The notes under the pieces are model-generated. The model was not told the origin of the DNA, ran no database searches, and saw only the letters and a program-made list of their open reading frames with translations. Made by a program: the position numbers and the translations under genes. Positions 23,862-34,486 of a stretch of DNA of 64,000 bases are shown one piece after another. The stretch covers positions 806,001-870,000 of the forward strand of contig JAGTJU010000002.1 in NCBI GenBank assembly GCA_022184915.1, in the 5' to 3' direction. The stretch comes from Myxococcales bacterium (lineage in GTDB: Bacteria > Myxococcota_A > Polyangia > Fen-1088). Position 1 is the first letter of the stretch. Each line of letters opens with the position of its first letter.

Positions 23862-24548
23862 TCAGCTCGGCGAACGCATCTTGTAGCCCACGTGCCGGAC
23901 CGTTTCGATGAGGTCGGCCCCTGGACCCAGCTTGGCGCGCAGGCGGCGGATGTGAATGTCCACCGTGCGGGTGTTGCCCGTGTACCGGTACCCCCACACC
24001 CGCGAAAGCAGCTGTTCGCGGGTGAAGACGCGCCCGGCGCCGGTGGCGAGGAACTTGAGCAGCTGAAACTCCTGGCGCGGCAGCTTGAGCGGGCGTCCCC
24101 GGTAGTTCACCTCGACGGCCACCGTGTCGATCATGAGGTCCCCCAGTTTGATGCGTCCGGCGGCGCGGAAGGAGGACAACCGCCAATCCAACTGACGGAC
24201 CCGGGCGTAGAGCTCGGGGCCCACGATGGGCGAAAGCACGAAGTCGTCGATGCCGAGCTCCGGGTCGAGGCCAGGCAGCCGCGACACCTCGATGCACAAC
24301 AAAACAGGCACGTCGGCCACCGCGCTCGTTTGGCGCACGTGTTTGACCGCCGCCCGTCCGATCTCGAGGTGTGCGCCGGCGTCGATCACGACGACGGAGG
24401 GCCGCACCTGCTCGATGTCGTCGGGCAGTTCGTCCAGGTCGAAGCCCACCGGGACAACATCACACCCCAGCTCGCGGAGGGCGGCTGCCGGGGAGTGCTC
24501 TTCTTTGTAAGCGTCACTGGGCTTGGAGGTAACGACGACCGCTCGCAT
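23862..24548 (-). CDS. Atypical OmpR-type response regulator
   Basis: A 228-residue protein. Residues 1-120 are a receiver-like domain and 132-228 an OmpR-type winged helix (R-E-Q-L-L-S-R-V-W-G-Y, T-R-T-V-D-I-H-I-R-R-L-R). The receiver is unusual. The N-terminal acidic pair is missing (V-V-V-T-S-K-P), a candidate Asp remains at D56, and the conserved Lys before Pro is Ser (L-S106-P). No histidine kinase is adjacent. It therefore probably acts without classical phosphorylation, as described for the actinobacterial nitrogen regulator GlnR and other orphan OmpR regulators. It is divergent from gltB across a 247-base AT-rich region, which makes gltBD a natural target (inference). Confidence 0.85.
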   Translation of the reverse strand: MRAVVVTSKPSDAYKEEHSPAAALRELGCDVVPVGFDLDELPDDIEQVRPSVVVIDAGAHLEIGRAAVKHVRQTSAVADVPVLLCIEVSRLPGLDPELGIDDFVLSPIVGPELYARVRQLDWRLSSFRAAGRIKLGDLMIDTVAVEVNYRGRPLKLPRQEFQLLKFLATGAGRVFTREQLLSRVWGYRYTGNTRTVDIHIRRLRAKLGPGADLIETVRHVGYKMRSPS

Positions 24549-24574
24549 GTGAGAAACATCGCAAAGTTGATTCC

Positions 24575-24592
24575 GAAATCAAGCGTGATTTC
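24575..24592. promoter_or_regulatory. Candidate operator, 7-bp inverted repeat
   Basis: GAAATCA and TGATTTC are separated by AGCG, a perfect dyad. It lies 27 bases upstream of the regulator's start codon, so binding here could also control the regulator's own gene. Confidence 0.4.
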
Positions 24593-24613
24593 AGGGATAA
24601 ACGAGATTTCTTT

Positions 24614-24628
24614 GTTTCACTTTGAAAC
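24614..24628. promoter_or_regulatory. Candidate operator, 6-bp inverted repeat
   Basis: GTTTCA and TGAAAC are separated by CTT. It lies between the other two dyads. The GAAAC arm resembles one half of the actinobacterial GlnR box, but the full box is not present. Confidence 0.35.
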
Positions 24629-24692
24629 ATGCCATGATCGTGTAAACGGAATGTTGCCAGTGAGTATCGAATTAGAAAAATCGCCGACGGTC

Positions 24693-24712
24693 CCTGTAAC
24701 CCGATTTACAGG
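24693..24712. promoter_or_regulatory. Candidate operator, 7-bp inverted repeat proximal to gltB
   Basis: CCTGTAA and TTACAGG are separated by CCCGAT, a perfect dyad 83 bases before the gltB start codon. The position is compatible with control of gltB transcription. Confidence 0.4.
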
Positions 24713-24795
24713 TGAGATTTGTAGGTGCTAGTTTGTGCAGTTCCAACCACCCTATCCGCGGACCGCCACGCGGCCTGCGACGCCCAAAAAACCAG

Positions 24796-27700
24796 ATGAA
24801 CCGATCTCCCGAAAAGCAAGGCCTGTACGACCCACAAAATGAACACGATGCCTGCGGTGTTGGCTTCGTGGTGGACATGCACGCGCGCAAGACCCACAAA
24901 ATCGTCGAGAACGCCTGCGAGATTCTGGCAAACCTCGGCCACCGGGGCGCTTGCGGCTGTGAGGAAAATACGGGCGACGGCGCTGGCATCCTTCTTCAGG
25001 TTCCCGACCGCTTTTTGCGGGCCGAAGCCGAGGCTGTGGGCATCACGTTGCCTCCCGAGGGCGAGTACGGCGTGGGCATGGTGTTCTTGCCCGTCGACGC
25101 GGCCGAGCGCGATCTTTGCGAGCGGTTCATCGAGCAGGCCGTTGGCACCGAACACCAGCACTTCCTGGGCTGGCGGGTCGTTCCCACCGACAACTCGATG
25201 ATCGGCGACACGGCCAAGGCGGCCGAGCCGAAGATGCGGCAGTTCTTCATTGGCAAGGGCAGCGACGTGGGTCGGCAAGAGGCCTTCGAGCGCAAGCTCT
25301 TCCTCATCCGCAAGACCGCCGAGAAGCTGGTGCGCGAGAGCCACCTCATTCACCGCGAGATCTTCTACATCTGCAGCCTCTCGTCCAAGACCCTGGTCTA
25401 CAAGGGCATGCTGACGTCGGACCAACTGCCGGCGTACTACCCGGACTTGCGCTCGCCGCTCATGGAGAGCGCGCTGGCCCTCGTGCACTCGCGCTTTTCC
25501 ACCAACACGTTCCCCAGCTGGGCGCGCGCCCATCCTTACCGCGTGGTGGCTCACAACGGCGAGATCAACACGCTGCGCGGGAACGTGAACTGGATGCGGG
25601 CCCGCGAAAGCGTGCTCGAGTCTCCGCTGTTCGGGGACGACGTGCAAAAGCTTCACCCCGTCATCGACGAGAGCGGCAGCGATTCGGGCATGCTCGACAA
25701 CGCCCTCGAGCTGTTGTGGATGGGCGGCCGGCCCTTGTCCCACGCCGTCATGATGATGGTGCCCGAGCCCTGGCGGGGCCACGAGGCGATGGAGCAGCAG
25801 AAGAAAGACTTTTACCGCTTCCACAGCTGCATGATGGAGCCGTGGGACGGCCCCGCGGCCATCTGTTTCACCGACGGTTCGATGATTGGCTCGGTGCTCG
25901 ACCGCAACGGTCTGCGCCCCTTGCGCTACTACGTCACGAAGGACGGCCTCGTGGTGATGGCTTCCGAGGCCGGGGTCATCCCCGCCATCAAGCCCGAAGA
26001 GGTCGTTCAAAAGGGCCGCATCCAGCCAGGACGCATGTTCCTCGTCGATACGAAGGAGCACCGGATCATCCCGGACGAGGAGATCAAGCAGAAGTACGCC
26101 TTCGAGAAGCCCTACGGCCAGTGGCTTGAAGACAACTTGGTGTCGCTGCCGGCATTGCCGCCGGGAGCGCCGGCGATCGAACCCGACCATGAGACGGTCG
26201 AGATGCGTCAGGAGGTCTTCGGCTACACCACGGAAAGCCTCAAGCTGCTCCAGCCCATGGCGGAGATAGCCGCCGAGGCGATGGGCTCCATGGGTACCGA
26301 CACCCCGCTTGCCGTGCTGTCGAACAAGCCTCGCCCGCTTTACGACTACTTCAAGCAGCTCTTCGCGCAGGTCACGAATCCTCCGGTGGATGCCATTCGT
26401 GAAGAGATCATCATGGACATCGGTACGTCCATCGGTGCCGAGCGCAATTTGTTCGATCCCCAGCCGTCGTCGGCCCGTCAGATCGAACTCGACAGCGCCA
26501 TCCTGCTCAACCGGGAACTCGAGACCCTCCGTGCGCTCGACGGGTCAAAGACATCCCGAGGCTTCAAGTCCGCCACGCTGTCGATGGTCTATACGGTCGC
26601 GGGCGGCGGGAAGGGTCTGGAACGGGCCCTCGAGGCCTTGTGCCTGGAGGCCGAGAAGGCCGTGGTGGACGGACACGACATCATCATCCTCTCCGACCGC
26701 AAGCACGACGAAACGCGTGCGCCCATCCCGGCCCTGCTCGCCGTGGGCGCCGTTCACCATCACCTGCTGCGCAAGGGAACCCGCACGCGCACTTCGCTGG
26801 TGGTGGAGAGCGGTGAGCCTCGCGAGGTTCACCACTTCTGTCTGCTCATCGGCTACGGTGCGAGCGCAATCAACCCGTATCTCGCCTTCGAGAGCATGCA
26901 CGACATGGCCCGCGTGGGCCGCCTGAAGACCGACCCGGCCAAGGCCGAGAAAAACTTCGTCAAGGCCGTGAACAAGGGCGTGACGAAGGTGCTCTCGAAA
27001 ATGGGTATCAGCACCGTGCAGAGCTACCACGGCGCCCAGGTGTTCGAGGCCATTGGACTCTCGTCGGACCTCATCGAAAAGTACTTCGCCGGCACCGCTT
27101 CGCGCGTGGGCGGCATTGGTATCGACGTCGTGGCCGAGGAGGTGCGGCGTCGTCACGAGAGGGCCTTCGTGCCCGGCCGTAAGGTGGTTCGTCTGGGGCT
27201 GGCGCCCGGCGGCGAGTACCAATGGCGGAAGGATGGTGAGTACCACCTCACGAATCCTCAGACGATCCACAAGCTTCAGTACGCTGTGCGCACCGGCAAC
27301 TACCAGGCATACAAGGAATACGCGGGCATGATCAACGATCAGTCCCGCACCTTGTGCACGCTGCGCGGGCTGATGAAGTTCCGCTCACACCGAAAGCCCG
27401 TGCCCCTCGACGAGGTGGACTCGGTCGAGACGATCTTGAAGCGCTTCAAGACGGGCGCGATGTCTTACGGCTCGATCTCGAAGGAGGCCCACGAGGCTCT
27501 GGCAGTGGCCATGAACCGCATTGGCGGGCGGAGCAACACGGGCGAGGGCGGTGAAGACCCCGAACGTTACAAGCCCCTGCCGAATGGCGACTCGAAGCGC
27601 AGCGCGATCAAGCAAGTGGCGTCGGGTCGCTTTGGCGTCACCAGCGCCTATCTGGTGAACTCCGACGAGATCCAGATCAAGATGGCCCAGGGAGCCAAGC

Positions 27701-29400
27701 CGGGAGAGGGCGGCCAGCTTCCCGGAACGAAGGTCTACCCCTGGATCGCGAAGGTCCGTCACTCGACGCCGGGCGTGGGGCTCATCTCCCCGCCCCCCCA
27801 TCACGACATTTATTCGATCGAGGATCTCGCGCAGCTCATCCACGATCTCAAGTGCGCGAACAACCGCGCGCGCATCAGCGTCAAGTTGGTGGCCGAGGTC
27901 GGTGTGGGCACGGTGGCGGCGGGCGTGGCGAAGGCGAAGGCCGACGTCGTGCTGGTCAGTGGTTTCGACGGGGGCACGGGCGCGTCGCCTCTGACCTCGA
28001 TCAAGCACGCGGGCGTGCCCTGGGAGTTGGGCCTGGCCGAGACCCACCAGACCTTGGTGCTCAACAACCTGCGCAGCCGCATCTACGTCGAGACCGACGG
28101 CCAGATGAAGACCGGCCGGGACGTGGTCATCGCCACGTTGCTCGGCGCCGAGGAGTTCGGGTTCGCCACCACGCCCCTCGTGGCACTGGGTTGCATCATG
28201 ATGCGTGTCTGCCACCTCAACACCTGCCCGGTGGGGGTAGCCACGCAGGATCCGCGTCTGCGGGCACGCTTCGCGGGCGATCCTGAGCACGTGGTGAACT
28301 TCATGAAGTTCGTCGCCATGGAGGCCCGGGAAATCATGGCCGAGCTTGGCTTCCGGACGGTGGACGAGATGGTGGGTCACACCGAGTGCCTCGAGACCAA
28401 GGAGGCGGTCGATCACTGGAAGGCCAAGGGCGTGGATCTCTCCGCGATCCTCCACCAGCCCGACGTAAACGGCAAGGTCGAGCGCTATCGCACGATGGCT
28501 CAAGACCACGGGCTCGATAAGGAGTTCGACGACACCACGCTCATCCCTGCCTGCCAAAGCGCGATCGATACCGGCGCCAAGGTGAAGGTGGAGCTCTCCG
28601 TGCGGAACGTGAACCGGACCGTGGGCACACGCCTTGGCTCGGAGATCACGCGCAATTACGGAGCCGAGGGGTTGGCCGAAGATACGGTGCACGTGAAGTT
28701 CCGCGGCAGCGCGGGACAGAGCTTTTCGGCTTTCGTCCCGAAGGGGGTGACCTTCGAGCTCGAAGGCGATGCCAATGACTACGTGGGCAAGGGCCTCTCC
28801 GGGGGTAAGCTGATCGTGTACCCGCCCCGTGAGTCGACCTTCGTGCCCGAAGAGAACGTCATCGTGGGGAACGTGGCGTTTTATGGCGCCACAACGGGCG
28901 AAGCCTACATCCGCGGGATGGCGGGCGAGCGCTTCTGCGTCCGAAACAGTGGCGTCAACGCCGTCGTGGAGGGTGTAGGAGACCACGGTTGCGAGTACAT
29001 GACCGGCGGACGGGTGGTGATCCTGGGGCCTACGGGGCGAAACTTCGCGGCGGGAATGTCGGGAGGCATCGCCTACATCCTCGACGAGAGCCGCACGTTC
29101 GCGAGCCGCTGCAACAAAGAGATGGTAGCGGTCGAACCCGTGGAAGACCCCGAGGAGCTCGAGGCCATCCAGCGCATGATTGCTCGGCATCACCAGTTCA
29201 CCGGCAGCGAACGCGCGCGCGCTTTGCTGTCGGGCTGGCAAGAGTGGCGCAAGCTCTTCGTGCGCGTCATTCCCAGCGACTTCCGACGCATGCTTGAAGC
29301 CCAGAAGGAGATGTTGCAAAAAGGCTTGTCTCCCGAAGATGCCGAGATGGCAGCGTTCGAGAAGAATGCAAACAGCGGGGCTCAGGCGCAGGGCAAGTGA
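24796..29400 (+). CDS. gltB: Glutamate synthase (GOGAT) large subunit
   Basis: A 1534-residue alpha subunit of glutamate synthase, which with GltD makes two glutamates from glutamine and 2-oxoglutarate. ATG 24796 gives a short propeptide ending before C20 in D-A-C-G-V-G-F, the N-terminal nucleophile of the class II amidotransferase domain (about 20-420). A central domain follows. The FMN-binding synthase domain (about 830-1210) has the family motifs [10 protein letters not shown] and D-G-G-T-G-A-S-P. The Cys set for the 3Fe-4S cluster is [12 protein letters not shown]. The C-terminal beta-helix carries Gly repeats such as G-R-V-V-I-L-G. Length is normal. gltD begins 71 bases downstream. Confidence 0.97.
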   Translation: MNRSPEKQGLYDPQNEHDACGVGFVVDMHARKTHKIVENACEILANLGHRGACGCEENTGDGAGILLQVPDRFLRAEAEAVGITLPPEGEYGVGMVFLPVDAAERDLCERFIEQAVGTEHQHFLGWRVVPTDNSMIGDTAKAAEPKMRQFFIGKGSDVGRQEAFERKLFLIRKTAEKLVRESHLIHREIFYICSLSSKTLVYKGMLTSDQLPAYYPDLRSPLMESALALVHSRFSTNTFPSWARAHPYRVVAHNGEINTLRGNVNWMRARESVLESPLFGDDVQKLHPVIDESGSDSGMLDNALELLWMGGRPLSHAVMMMVPEPWRGHEAMEQQKKDFYRFHSCMMEPWDGPAAICFTDGSMIGSVLDRNGLRPLRYYVTKDGLVVMASEAGVIPAIKPEEVVQKGRIQPGRMFLVDTKEHRIIPDEEIKQKYAFEKPYGQWLEDNLVSLPALPPGAPAIEPDHETVEMRQEVFGYTTESLKLLQPMAEIAAEAMGSMGTDTPLAVLSNKPRPLYDYFKQLFAQVTNPPVDAIREEIIMDIGTSIGAERNLFDPQPSSARQIELDSAILLNRELETLRALDGSKTSRGFKSATLSMVYTVAGGGKGLERALEALCLEAEKAVVDGHDIIILSDRKHDETRAPIPALLAVGAVHHHLLRKGTRTRTSLVVESGEPREVHHFCLLIGYGASAINPYLAFESMHDMARVGRLKTDPAKAEKNFVKAVNKGVTKVLSKMGISTVQSYHGAQVFEAIGLSSDLIEKYFAGTASRVGGIGIDVVAEEVRRRHERAFVPGRKVVRLGLAPGGEYQWRKDGEYHLTNPQTIHKLQYAVRTGNYQAYKEYAGMINDQSRTLCTLRGLMKFRSHRKPVPLDEVDSVETILKRFKTGAMSYGSISKEAHEALAVAMNRIGGRSNTGEGGEDPERYKPLPNGDSKRSAIKQVASGRFGVTSAYLVNSDEIQIKMAQGAKPGEGGQLPGTKVYPWIAKVRHSTPGVGLISPPPHHDIYSIEDLAQLIHDLKCANNRARISVKLVAEVGVGTVAAGVAKAKADVVLVSGFDGGTGASPLTSIKHAGVPWELGLAETHQTLVLNNLRSRIYVETDGQMKTGRDVVIATLLGAEEFGFATTPLVALGCIMMRVCHLNTCPVGVATQDPRLRARFAGDPEHVVNFMKFVAMEAREIMAELGFRTVDEMVGHTECLETKEAVDHWKAKGVDLSAILHQPDVNGKVERYRTMAQDHGLDKEFDDTTLIPACQSAIDTGAKVKVELSVRNVNRTVGTRLGSEITRNYGAEGLAEDTVHVKFRGSAGQSFSAFVPKGVTFELEGDANDYVGKGLSGGKLIVYPPRESTFVPEENVIVGNVAFYGATTGEAYIRGMAGERFCVRNSGVNAVVEGVGDHGCEYMTGGRVVILGPTGRNFAAGMSGGIAYILDESRTFASRCNKEMVAVEPVEDPEELEAIQRMIARHHQFTGSERARALLSGWQEWRKLFVRVIPSDFRRMLEAQKEMLQKGLSPEDAEMAAFEKNANSGAQAQGK

Positions 29401-29471
29401 GGTCCTTGCGCCACTAGGCAGGTGTTTCGGGCGGCAAACAGTCAACCATTGGCCGAAGACGAACGACGAAC

Positions 29472-30953
29472 ATGGGCAAGCCAACAGGCTTCTTGGAATA
29501 CGAACGACAGGCTCCAGGCTGGGACGACCCCAAGGAGCGCGTCAAGCACTGGAACGAGTTTCACGAACACCAGGCTGAGCCGGTGCTTCAGGAGCAGGGG
29601 GCCCGCTGCATGGACTGCGGTGTGCCCTTCTGCCACACGGGGCAAATCATCGCGGGGATGACCGCGGGATGTCCGCTCAACAACCTGATCCCCGAGTGGA
29701 ACGACCTGGTTTACCGCGGGCAATGGCGGGAGGCGCTCGACCGCCTTCACAAAACGAACAACTTCCCCGAGTTCACGGGACGGGTATGTCCCGCGCCTTG
29801 CGAAGGCTCATGCGTGCTGGGCATCAACGCCCCGCCCGTGTCCATCAAGAGCATCGAGTGCGCCATCGTCGATCATGGCTTCGAGGCGGGGTTCATCAAG
29901 GCGGAGCCGCCGGAAAAGCGCACGGGGAAGAAGGTGGCTGTGATCGGCTCCGGTCCCGCGGGGCTTGCCTGCGCTGCCGAGCTGAACAAGGCGGGACACA
30001 CGGTCACCGTGTTCGAGCGGGCCGACCGGATCGGTGGCCTATTGATGTACGGGATTCCCTCGATGAAGCTGGAAAAGCGCCTCGTGGAACGCCGGATCAA
30101 GCTCCTGGAAGAGGAGGGCGTCACGTTCCTCACGAACACCTGGGTCGGGCAAAACTATCCCACCGAGATGCTCAAGCGCGAGTTCGATGCCATCGTCCTC
30201 TGCGGCGGGGCCACGCAGGCGCGCGACCTCCAGGTCGAGGGCCGGCAGCTCAGGGGCGTGCACCTGGCCATGGATTTTCTGTCCAGGAACACCAAGAGCC
30301 TGCTCGACAGCCGGCTTGAGGACGGCCACTACATTTCGGCCAAGGACAAGCACGTGGTGGTCATCGGCGGCGGTGACACCGGCACCGACTGCGTAGGGAC
30401 CTCCATCCGCCACGGCTGCAAGAGCCTGGTTCAGCTCGAAATCCTGGCGCGCCCGCCGGAAGAGCGCGCCCTCGATAACCCCTGGCCGCAGTGGCCGCGG
30501 GTCTACAAGATGGACTACGGTCAGGAAGAGGCCTCTGCCTTGTGGGGGCAGGATCCCCGGCAGTACGCCGTCAGCACCCAGCGGCTCGTGGGCGATGCCG
30601 AGGGCAACGTGAAAGAGATCCACGTGGTGGGTCTCCGTCAGGTTCCCGGCGTGGGCCGCCCGCGCTTCGAAGAAGTGCCGGGCACCGAGCGGGTGATCAA
30701 GGCGGACCTGGTGCTGCTGGCCATGGGCTTTTTGGGCCCGGAGAAGCCTGGTTTGCTCACCGAGCTGGCCGTCGACCTCGACGAGCGGGGCAACGTGTTG
30801 GCAGGCGAGGACTATGCCACCTCCGTTCCGGGCGTGTTCTCGGCGGGTGACATGCGGCGGGGTCAGTCCCTCGTGGTGTGGGCGATTGCCGAAGGCCGTC
30901 AGGCGGCCCGCAGCGTCGACAAGCACTTGATGGGCCAGACGGTTCTGGTCTAG
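29472..30953 (+). CDS. gltD: Glutamate synthase small (NAD(P)H) subunit
   Basis: A 493-residue beta subunit that passes electrons from NAD(P)H to GltB. The N-terminal region holds the Cys clusters for 4Fe-4S centres (C-M-D-C-G-V-P-F-C and C-P-A-P-C-E-G-S-C). Two Rossmann folds follow: the FAD site G-S-G-P-A-G-L-A near residue 155 and the NAD(P)H site G-G-G-D-T-G-T-D-C near 305. The C-terminal [15 protein letters not shown] segment is the flavin-contacting signature. Length and order match bacterial GltD. It is the last gene of the pair, with a strong hairpin just after it. Confidence 0.97.
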   Translation: MGKPTGFLEYERQAPGWDDPKERVKHWNEFHEHQAEPVLQEQGARCMDCGVPFCHTGQIIAGMTAGCPLNNLIPEWNDLVYRGQWREALDRLHKTNNFPEFTGRVCPAPCEGSCVLGINAPPVSIKSIECAIVDHGFEAGFIKAEPPEKRTGKKVAVIGSGPAGLACAAELNKAGHTVTVFERADRIGGLLMYGIPSMKLEKRLVERRIKLLEEEGVTFLTNTWVGQNYPTEMLKREFDAIVLCGGATQARDLQVEGRQLRGVHLAMDFLSRNTKSLLDSRLEDGHYISAKDKHVVVIGGGDTGTDCVGTSIRHGCKSLVQLEILARPPEERALDNPWPQWPRVYKMDYGQEEASALWGQDPRQYAVSTQRLVGDAEGNVKEIHVVGLRQVPGVGRPRFEEVPGTERVIKADLVLLAMGFLGPEKPGLLTELAVDLDERGNVLAGEDYATSVPGVFSAGDMRRGQSLVVWAIAEGRQAARSVDKHLMGQTVLV

Positions 30954-30964
30954 GCCCTCGCACG

Positions 30965-30991
30965 GGGCGTGGTTTTCCTTGGACCACGCCC
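30965..30991 (+). terminator. Hairpin terminator after gltD
   Basis: GGGCGTGGT (30965-30973) and ACCACGCCC (30983-30991) form a perfect 9-bp stem with a 9-base loop, 11 bases after the gltD stop. No T-tract follows, so termination may need Rho. Confidence 0.55.
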
Positions 30992-31140
30992 TGTCGTCTG
31001 GGCTGGGGCTGCACGAGGCGGGGGATGTCTCGGAGGCTCGATGCGGTCATCACGGTGAGTGGCTCGTGGGCTCGCCGGCCTGACGCAGACGGCGCGACTC
31101 TCGTATTCGTCTGGTAGAGTCCGCTTTGCCCTGGGGCGAC

Positions 31141-31872
31141 ATGACCAAGTTCAGCGTGAACCTCAACAAGTTTGCCCTGCTGCGCAATTCGCGGGGAAAC
31201 AACAACCCCGATGTGCTCGGGATTGCCCGTCGCTGCGTGGCCCGCGGCGTTCACGGGATTACGGTTCACCCCCGGCCCGACGAGCGCCACACGCGCTTTT
31301 CCGACGTCACCGAACTGGCGGCCTACCTGAAGACGGAGCCCCAGGTCGAGTTTAACGTGGAGGGCTACCCCACGGCGGACTTTTTGGCCCTCGTGGAGAG
31401 GGCGAAGCCCCACCAGTGCACCCTGGTTCCGGATGCGCCGGGTCAGCTCACGTCTGACCACGGCTGGGATGCGGTTCGTCATCAAGCCTTGCTGGCCGAG
31501 GTGGTGACGCGTCTTCAGGGCCACGGGATCCGGGTCAGCCTCTTTCTCGATCCCGACCTCGAGCAGGTCGAAGCGGCGGCGCGCACGGGGGTGGCCCGCA
31601 TCGAGCTATATACCGAGCCCTACGCCCGGGCCTTTGGCACGGAAGCCCAACCCGCCGTCTTGGAGCGATTCGCGGGGGCGGCTGCGCGGGCCCACCAGCT
31701 TGGCTTGGGGGTCAACGCGGGCCACGACCTGAACCAGCAAAATTTAGGGCCCTTCTTGGCCTCCGTGCCCTCAGTCCTCGAGGTGTCGATCGGCCATGCC
31801 GTGGTCTGCGAAGCCCTTGATGCGGGCCTCGAGCCCACGCTCGACCGCTATCTCGCGATCATAAATAAATGA
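31141..31872 (+). CDS. pdxJ: Pyridoxine 5'-phosphate synthase
   Basis: A 243-residue PdxJ, which condenses deoxyxylulose 5-phosphate with 3-amino-2-oxopropyl phosphate in the DXP-dependent route to vitamin B6. ATG 31141 is chosen because it places the core F-S-V-N-L-N-K close to the start. Active-site segments are present: T-V-H-P-R-P-D-E-R-H, F-N-V-E-G-Y-P, T-L-V-P-D-A-P, R-I-E-L-Y-T-E-P-Y, G-V-N-A-G-H-D-L-N and V-S-I-G-H-A. The N-terminal loop reads V-N-L-N-K rather than proteobacterial V-N-I-D-H, and R-N-S-R-G-N-N-N-P replaces R-Q-A-R-G, the form I associate with Bacteroidota. The stop overlaps the lipoprotein start (ATGA). Confidence 0.95.
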   Translation: MTKFSVNLNKFALLRNSRGNNNPDVLGIARRCVARGVHGITVHPRPDERHTRFSDVTELAAYLKTEPQVEFNVEGYPTADFLALVERAKPHQCTLVPDAPGQLTSDHGWDAVRHQALLAEVVTRLQGHGIRVSLFLDPDLEQVEAAARTGVARIELYTEPYARAFGTEAQPAVLERFAGAAARAHQLGLGVNAGHDLNQQNLGPFLASVPSVLEVSIGHAVVCEALDAGLEPTLDRYLAIINK

Positions 31873-33113
31873 CCTCCAACGGCGCCGAAGGACGACTGAG
31901 ACAGGTGAGCTCTTCATTGTCGAGATTTCCTTGTGTGTGGTTGGCCTGGGGATGCCTGGTTGCCTGTGCCGCAGGACCCTCGTCCGGGGCGGACGACACG
32001 GACGACGTGGCAGGACAAGCGGGGCAACAGGCTGGCAGGGGCGGCGGTGAAGGAGGGGCTCTCGGGGGCTCTGGAGGAAGCGCGGGAGGCCTCGGCGGCA
32101 AGGGGGGTGAAACCGGTGGCACGGCAGGCGGAGCTGGGGGCAAGGCAGGTGAAAGCGGCGGCAAGGGAGGCGAAACCGGGGGCAAAGGGGGCGAAGCCGG
32201 CGGCCAAGCCGGTCAAGGCCCGAGCCTCGGTGGGGGAGGTTCGGGCGGCGGCTCTGGGGGAAATTCAGGGGCCGGGGGCGCTCTGGGTGGTACGGGCGGC
32301 GCGGCCATGGCGGGCGGGAGCGGTGGGGGCCCCGTGGCCCTGCCGGGTCAAGCCGACGTGGTGGCACTTTACACCTTCAGCGAGGGCCAGGGCCGTGTGG
32401 CCAAGGACACCTCGGGCTTCGGCGAAGCGCTCGATCTGGCGTTCAAGGACAACGAGGGCTCCATATCCTGGGTCGCCGACGGGCTGAAGTTCACGTCGCC
32501 CAACACCAAAAAGGGGCCGATCGCCTACTCGGCGACATCAGGGGGAGCCTGGAAAACCGCGGCGAAGATCACGTCGGCCTTGAAGGCCGCGAATCAAATG
32601 ACCATCGAGCTGTGGGGCTATGCCACCTCGTCCGCGCAGGACGGTCCTGCGCGCATTCTGTCGTTCGCCCGCGAGAACCATCACCGCAACTTCACCTTGC
32701 TACACGGCCGGCGAAAGTGCAGCGATGCGGCCAACGGCAACGAGTTTCAAATTCGGGTGAAGATCAACGCCGAGGACGACAATGGTTGCCCCGAGGTGGC
32801 ATTCCCCAGTTCCGTGGTGGTTCCCTCGACGATGGCGCACGTGGCCTACGTACAAACGATGGGCGGAGATCAAGTCCTCTACCTCAACGGCGAGCAGGTG
32901 GGGGCGGCGAAGCTCTCCAAGGCGTCTGACTTCTCCCACTGGTTCGACGACGTGCCGTTGGGGCTGGGTAACGAGCCGAAGTTTGGTGATGCCGTGGGTG
33001 TCGACGGCGGGCACGAGCGCGAGTGGAACGGCGTCCTCTCCACGGTGGCGATCTACAAGCGCGCGCTTTCACCCGCCGAGGTCAAGGCCCGCTTCGACGC
33101 CGGGCCCCGGTAG
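31869..33113 (+). CDS. Gly-rich-linker lipoprotein with LamG/concanavalin-like domain
   Basis: A 414-residue protein starting inside the pdxJ stop (ATGA). A signal peptide ends in the lipobox L-V-A-C, so it should be lipid-anchored. Residues about 45-155 are a low-complexity linker of Gly, Ser, Lys and Glu (repeats of G-G-K-G-G-E-x-G-G). The C-terminal 250 residues form a LamG-like beta-sandwich: V-V-A-L-Y-T-F-S-E-G-Q-G, M-T-I-E-L-W-G-Y and the closing W-N-G-V-L-S-T-V-A-I-Y-K-R-A-L-S. Such domains bind carbohydrate or mediate adhesion. The pdxJ overlap seems a matter of position rather than pathway. Confidence 0.8.
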   Translation: MTSNGAEGRLRQVSSSLSRFPCVWLAWGCLVACAAGPSSGADDTDDVAGQAGQQAGRGGGEGGALGGSGGSAGGLGGKGGETGGTAGGAGGKAGESGGKGGETGGKGGEAGGQAGQGPSLGGGGSGGGSGGNSGAGGALGGTGGAAMAGGSGGGPVALPGQADVVALYTFSEGQGRVAKDTSGFGEALDLAFKDNEGSISWVADGLKFTSPNTKKGPIAYSATSGGAWKTAAKITSALKAANQMTIELWGYATSSAQDGPARILSFARENHHRNFTLLHGRRKCSDAANGNEFQIRVKINAEDDNGCPEVAFPSSVVVPSTMAHVAYVQTMGGDQVLYLNGEQVGAAKLSKASDFSHWFDDVPLGLGNEPKFGDAVGVDGGHEREWNGVLSTVAIYKRALSPAEVKARFDAGPR

Positions 33114-33151
33114 CGCGCGCGGCGCCCCGAGGCCGGTTGTCCAGCGGGGGC

Positions 33152-34486
33152 TCAGGCGTCGAGGATGCGCCGGACCGCGTCGCGAACGGCGCCGTACTCG
33201 TTCGGCAGCTCGATGGGCTGGTTCGCGTATTTCGGGTCGGGCACCGAGGCCAGTTTGCGGTCGTGGTAGGCCACCTTGAAGTCCGTGAACTTGAGCCCGT
33301 TGGCCGTGCTGATGACCACCACGGTCTGATCTTTCGTCACGAGCTGCCGCGCCACGAGCTTTTCGAGCGCCGCCAGGGCCACGCCCGTGTGAGGGCAGCA
33401 GAACATGCCCGTTCGGTCGGCCCGCGCTGCCGCGTCCGCCAGCTCGGCCTCCGTGGCCTGTTCCACCACGCCGTCGAACTGCCGAAGGGCGCGGATGGCC
33501 TTGTCCCGGCTCACGGGATTGCCGATCTGGATGGCCGAGGCCAGGGTGGATTGCGGCACCATGGAGGAAAAGCTCTCGAAGCCCTTCAGGTAGGACTGGT
33601 AAAGCGGATTGGCGTGCGCGGCCTGGGCCACGCAAATGCGAGGCATTTTGTTGATGAGCCCGAGGTCGCGCATGAGGTTGAATCCCGCGCCGAGCGCGCT
33701 CACGTTGCCGAGGTTGCCACCCGGGATGATCACCCAGTCCGGCACGCGCCACTCGAACTGCTGGCAGATCTCGATGCCCACGGTCTTCTGACCTTCGAGC
33801 CGCAGCGAGTTCATGCTGTTGGCCAGGTACACCCCTTCTTCGGCTGCCAGGCGCTGCACCACGGCCATGCAGTCGTCGAAGTTGCCGTCGAGGGCGAGCA
33901 CCTTGGCGCCGTTGGCGAGCGGCTGCACGAGCTGGGCGGTGGAGATCTTGCCGTGGGGCAAGATCACGAGCGAACGCACCCCGGCGGCCGCGCAGTACGC
34001 CGCCAGCGCGGCCGACGTGTCCCCGGTGGACGCGCACGCGACGGCCGAAACGTTTTTGCCGTCCGCCATCATCTGCTTGACCACGGACACCAGGACCGTC
34101 ATGCCGAGATCCTTGAACGAGCCCGTGTGCGAGTTGCCGCAGAGCTTGATCCACAGATCCTCCACGCCGATCTGACCGCCATAGCGCTGCGCCCAGAAGA
34201 GGTTCGAGCCGCCTTCGTACATCGACACGATGTTCTCGTCCCGAATCCCGGGGTGGACCCACTCGCGTTTGCCCCACACGCCCGAGCCGTGCGGCCACTC
34301 GGTGCCGAGGTAGCGGTCCTCGAACAGCTTCATCCACTGATAGGCCGAGTTCTGCCGCAGGGCCTCCATGTCGTGCCTCACCTCGAGCAGGTCGTTGCAG
34401 GTGGGGCAGCGGTAGATCACTTCGTCGAGCGCCCATTCCCCGGCACAGCCGGAGATGCACTTGAACACGGCGCGGAATGGCTTCAT
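33152..34486 (-). CDS. thrC: Threonine synthase
   Basis: A 444-residue PLP enzyme that converts O-phosphohomoserine to threonine. The start is ATG 34486; a TTG three codons upstream is weaker. A zinc-ribbon-like start (C-I-S-G-C, then C-P-T-C) precedes the fold-type II core. The PLP lysine is in [10 protein letters not shown] near residue 125. The phosphate-binding and substrate segments A-S-T-G-D-T-S-A-A and P-G-G-N-L-G-N are present. Length is normal for the longer bacterial class. It is divergent from the aspartokinase-homoserine dehydrogenase gene, placing two steps of one pathway on a shared 218-base promoter region. Confidence 0.95.
   Translation of the reverse strand: MKPFRAVFKCISGCAGEWALDEVIYRCPTCNDLLEVRHDMEALRQNSAYQWMKLFEDRYLGTEWPHGSGVWGKREWVHPGIRDENIVSMYEGGSNLFWAQRYGGQIGVEDLWIKLCGNSHTGSFKDLGMTVLVSVVKQMMADGKNVSAVACASTGDTSAALAAYCAAAGVRSLVILPHGKISTAQLVQPLANGAKVLALDGNFDDCMAVVQRLAAEEGVYLANSMNSLRLEGQKTVGIEICQQFEWRVPDWVIIPGGNLGNVSALGAGFNLMRDLGLINKMPRICVAQAAHANPLYQSYLKGFESFSSMVPQSTLASAIQIGNPVSRDKAIRALRQFDGVVEQATEAELADAAARADRTGMFCCPHTGVALAALEKLVARQLVTKDQTVVVISTANGLKFTDFKVAYHDRKLASVPDPKYANQPIELPNEYGAVRDAVRRILDA

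Larger units (their letters stand above)
24549..24795. promoter_or_regulatory. AT-rich divergent control region between the OmpR-type regulator and gltB
   Basis: This 247-base gap is visibly richer in A and T than the rest of the window. It contains three separate perfect inverted repeats: GAAATCA/TGATTTC at 24575-24592, GTTTCA/TGAAAC at 24614-24628 and CCTGTAA/TTACAGG at 24693-24712. Arms of 6-7 bp with 3-6 bp spacers suit dimeric regulators. I could not assign convincing -35/-10 pairs. The likely users are the divergent OmpR-type regulator and RNA polymerase for gltBD. Confidence 0.6.

Noticed and set aside
27385-29484. Minus-strand open frame of 699 codons opposite gltB
   Set aside because: It is the antisense of a highly conserved gltB region and rich in His and Arg with no domain; its existence follows from codon bias.
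32000-32340. Gly-rich stretch as possible tandem DNA repeat or CRISPR-like array
   Set aside because: The units are irregular and in frame, encoding a low-complexity lipoprotein linker. No regular spacer-repeat structure is present.
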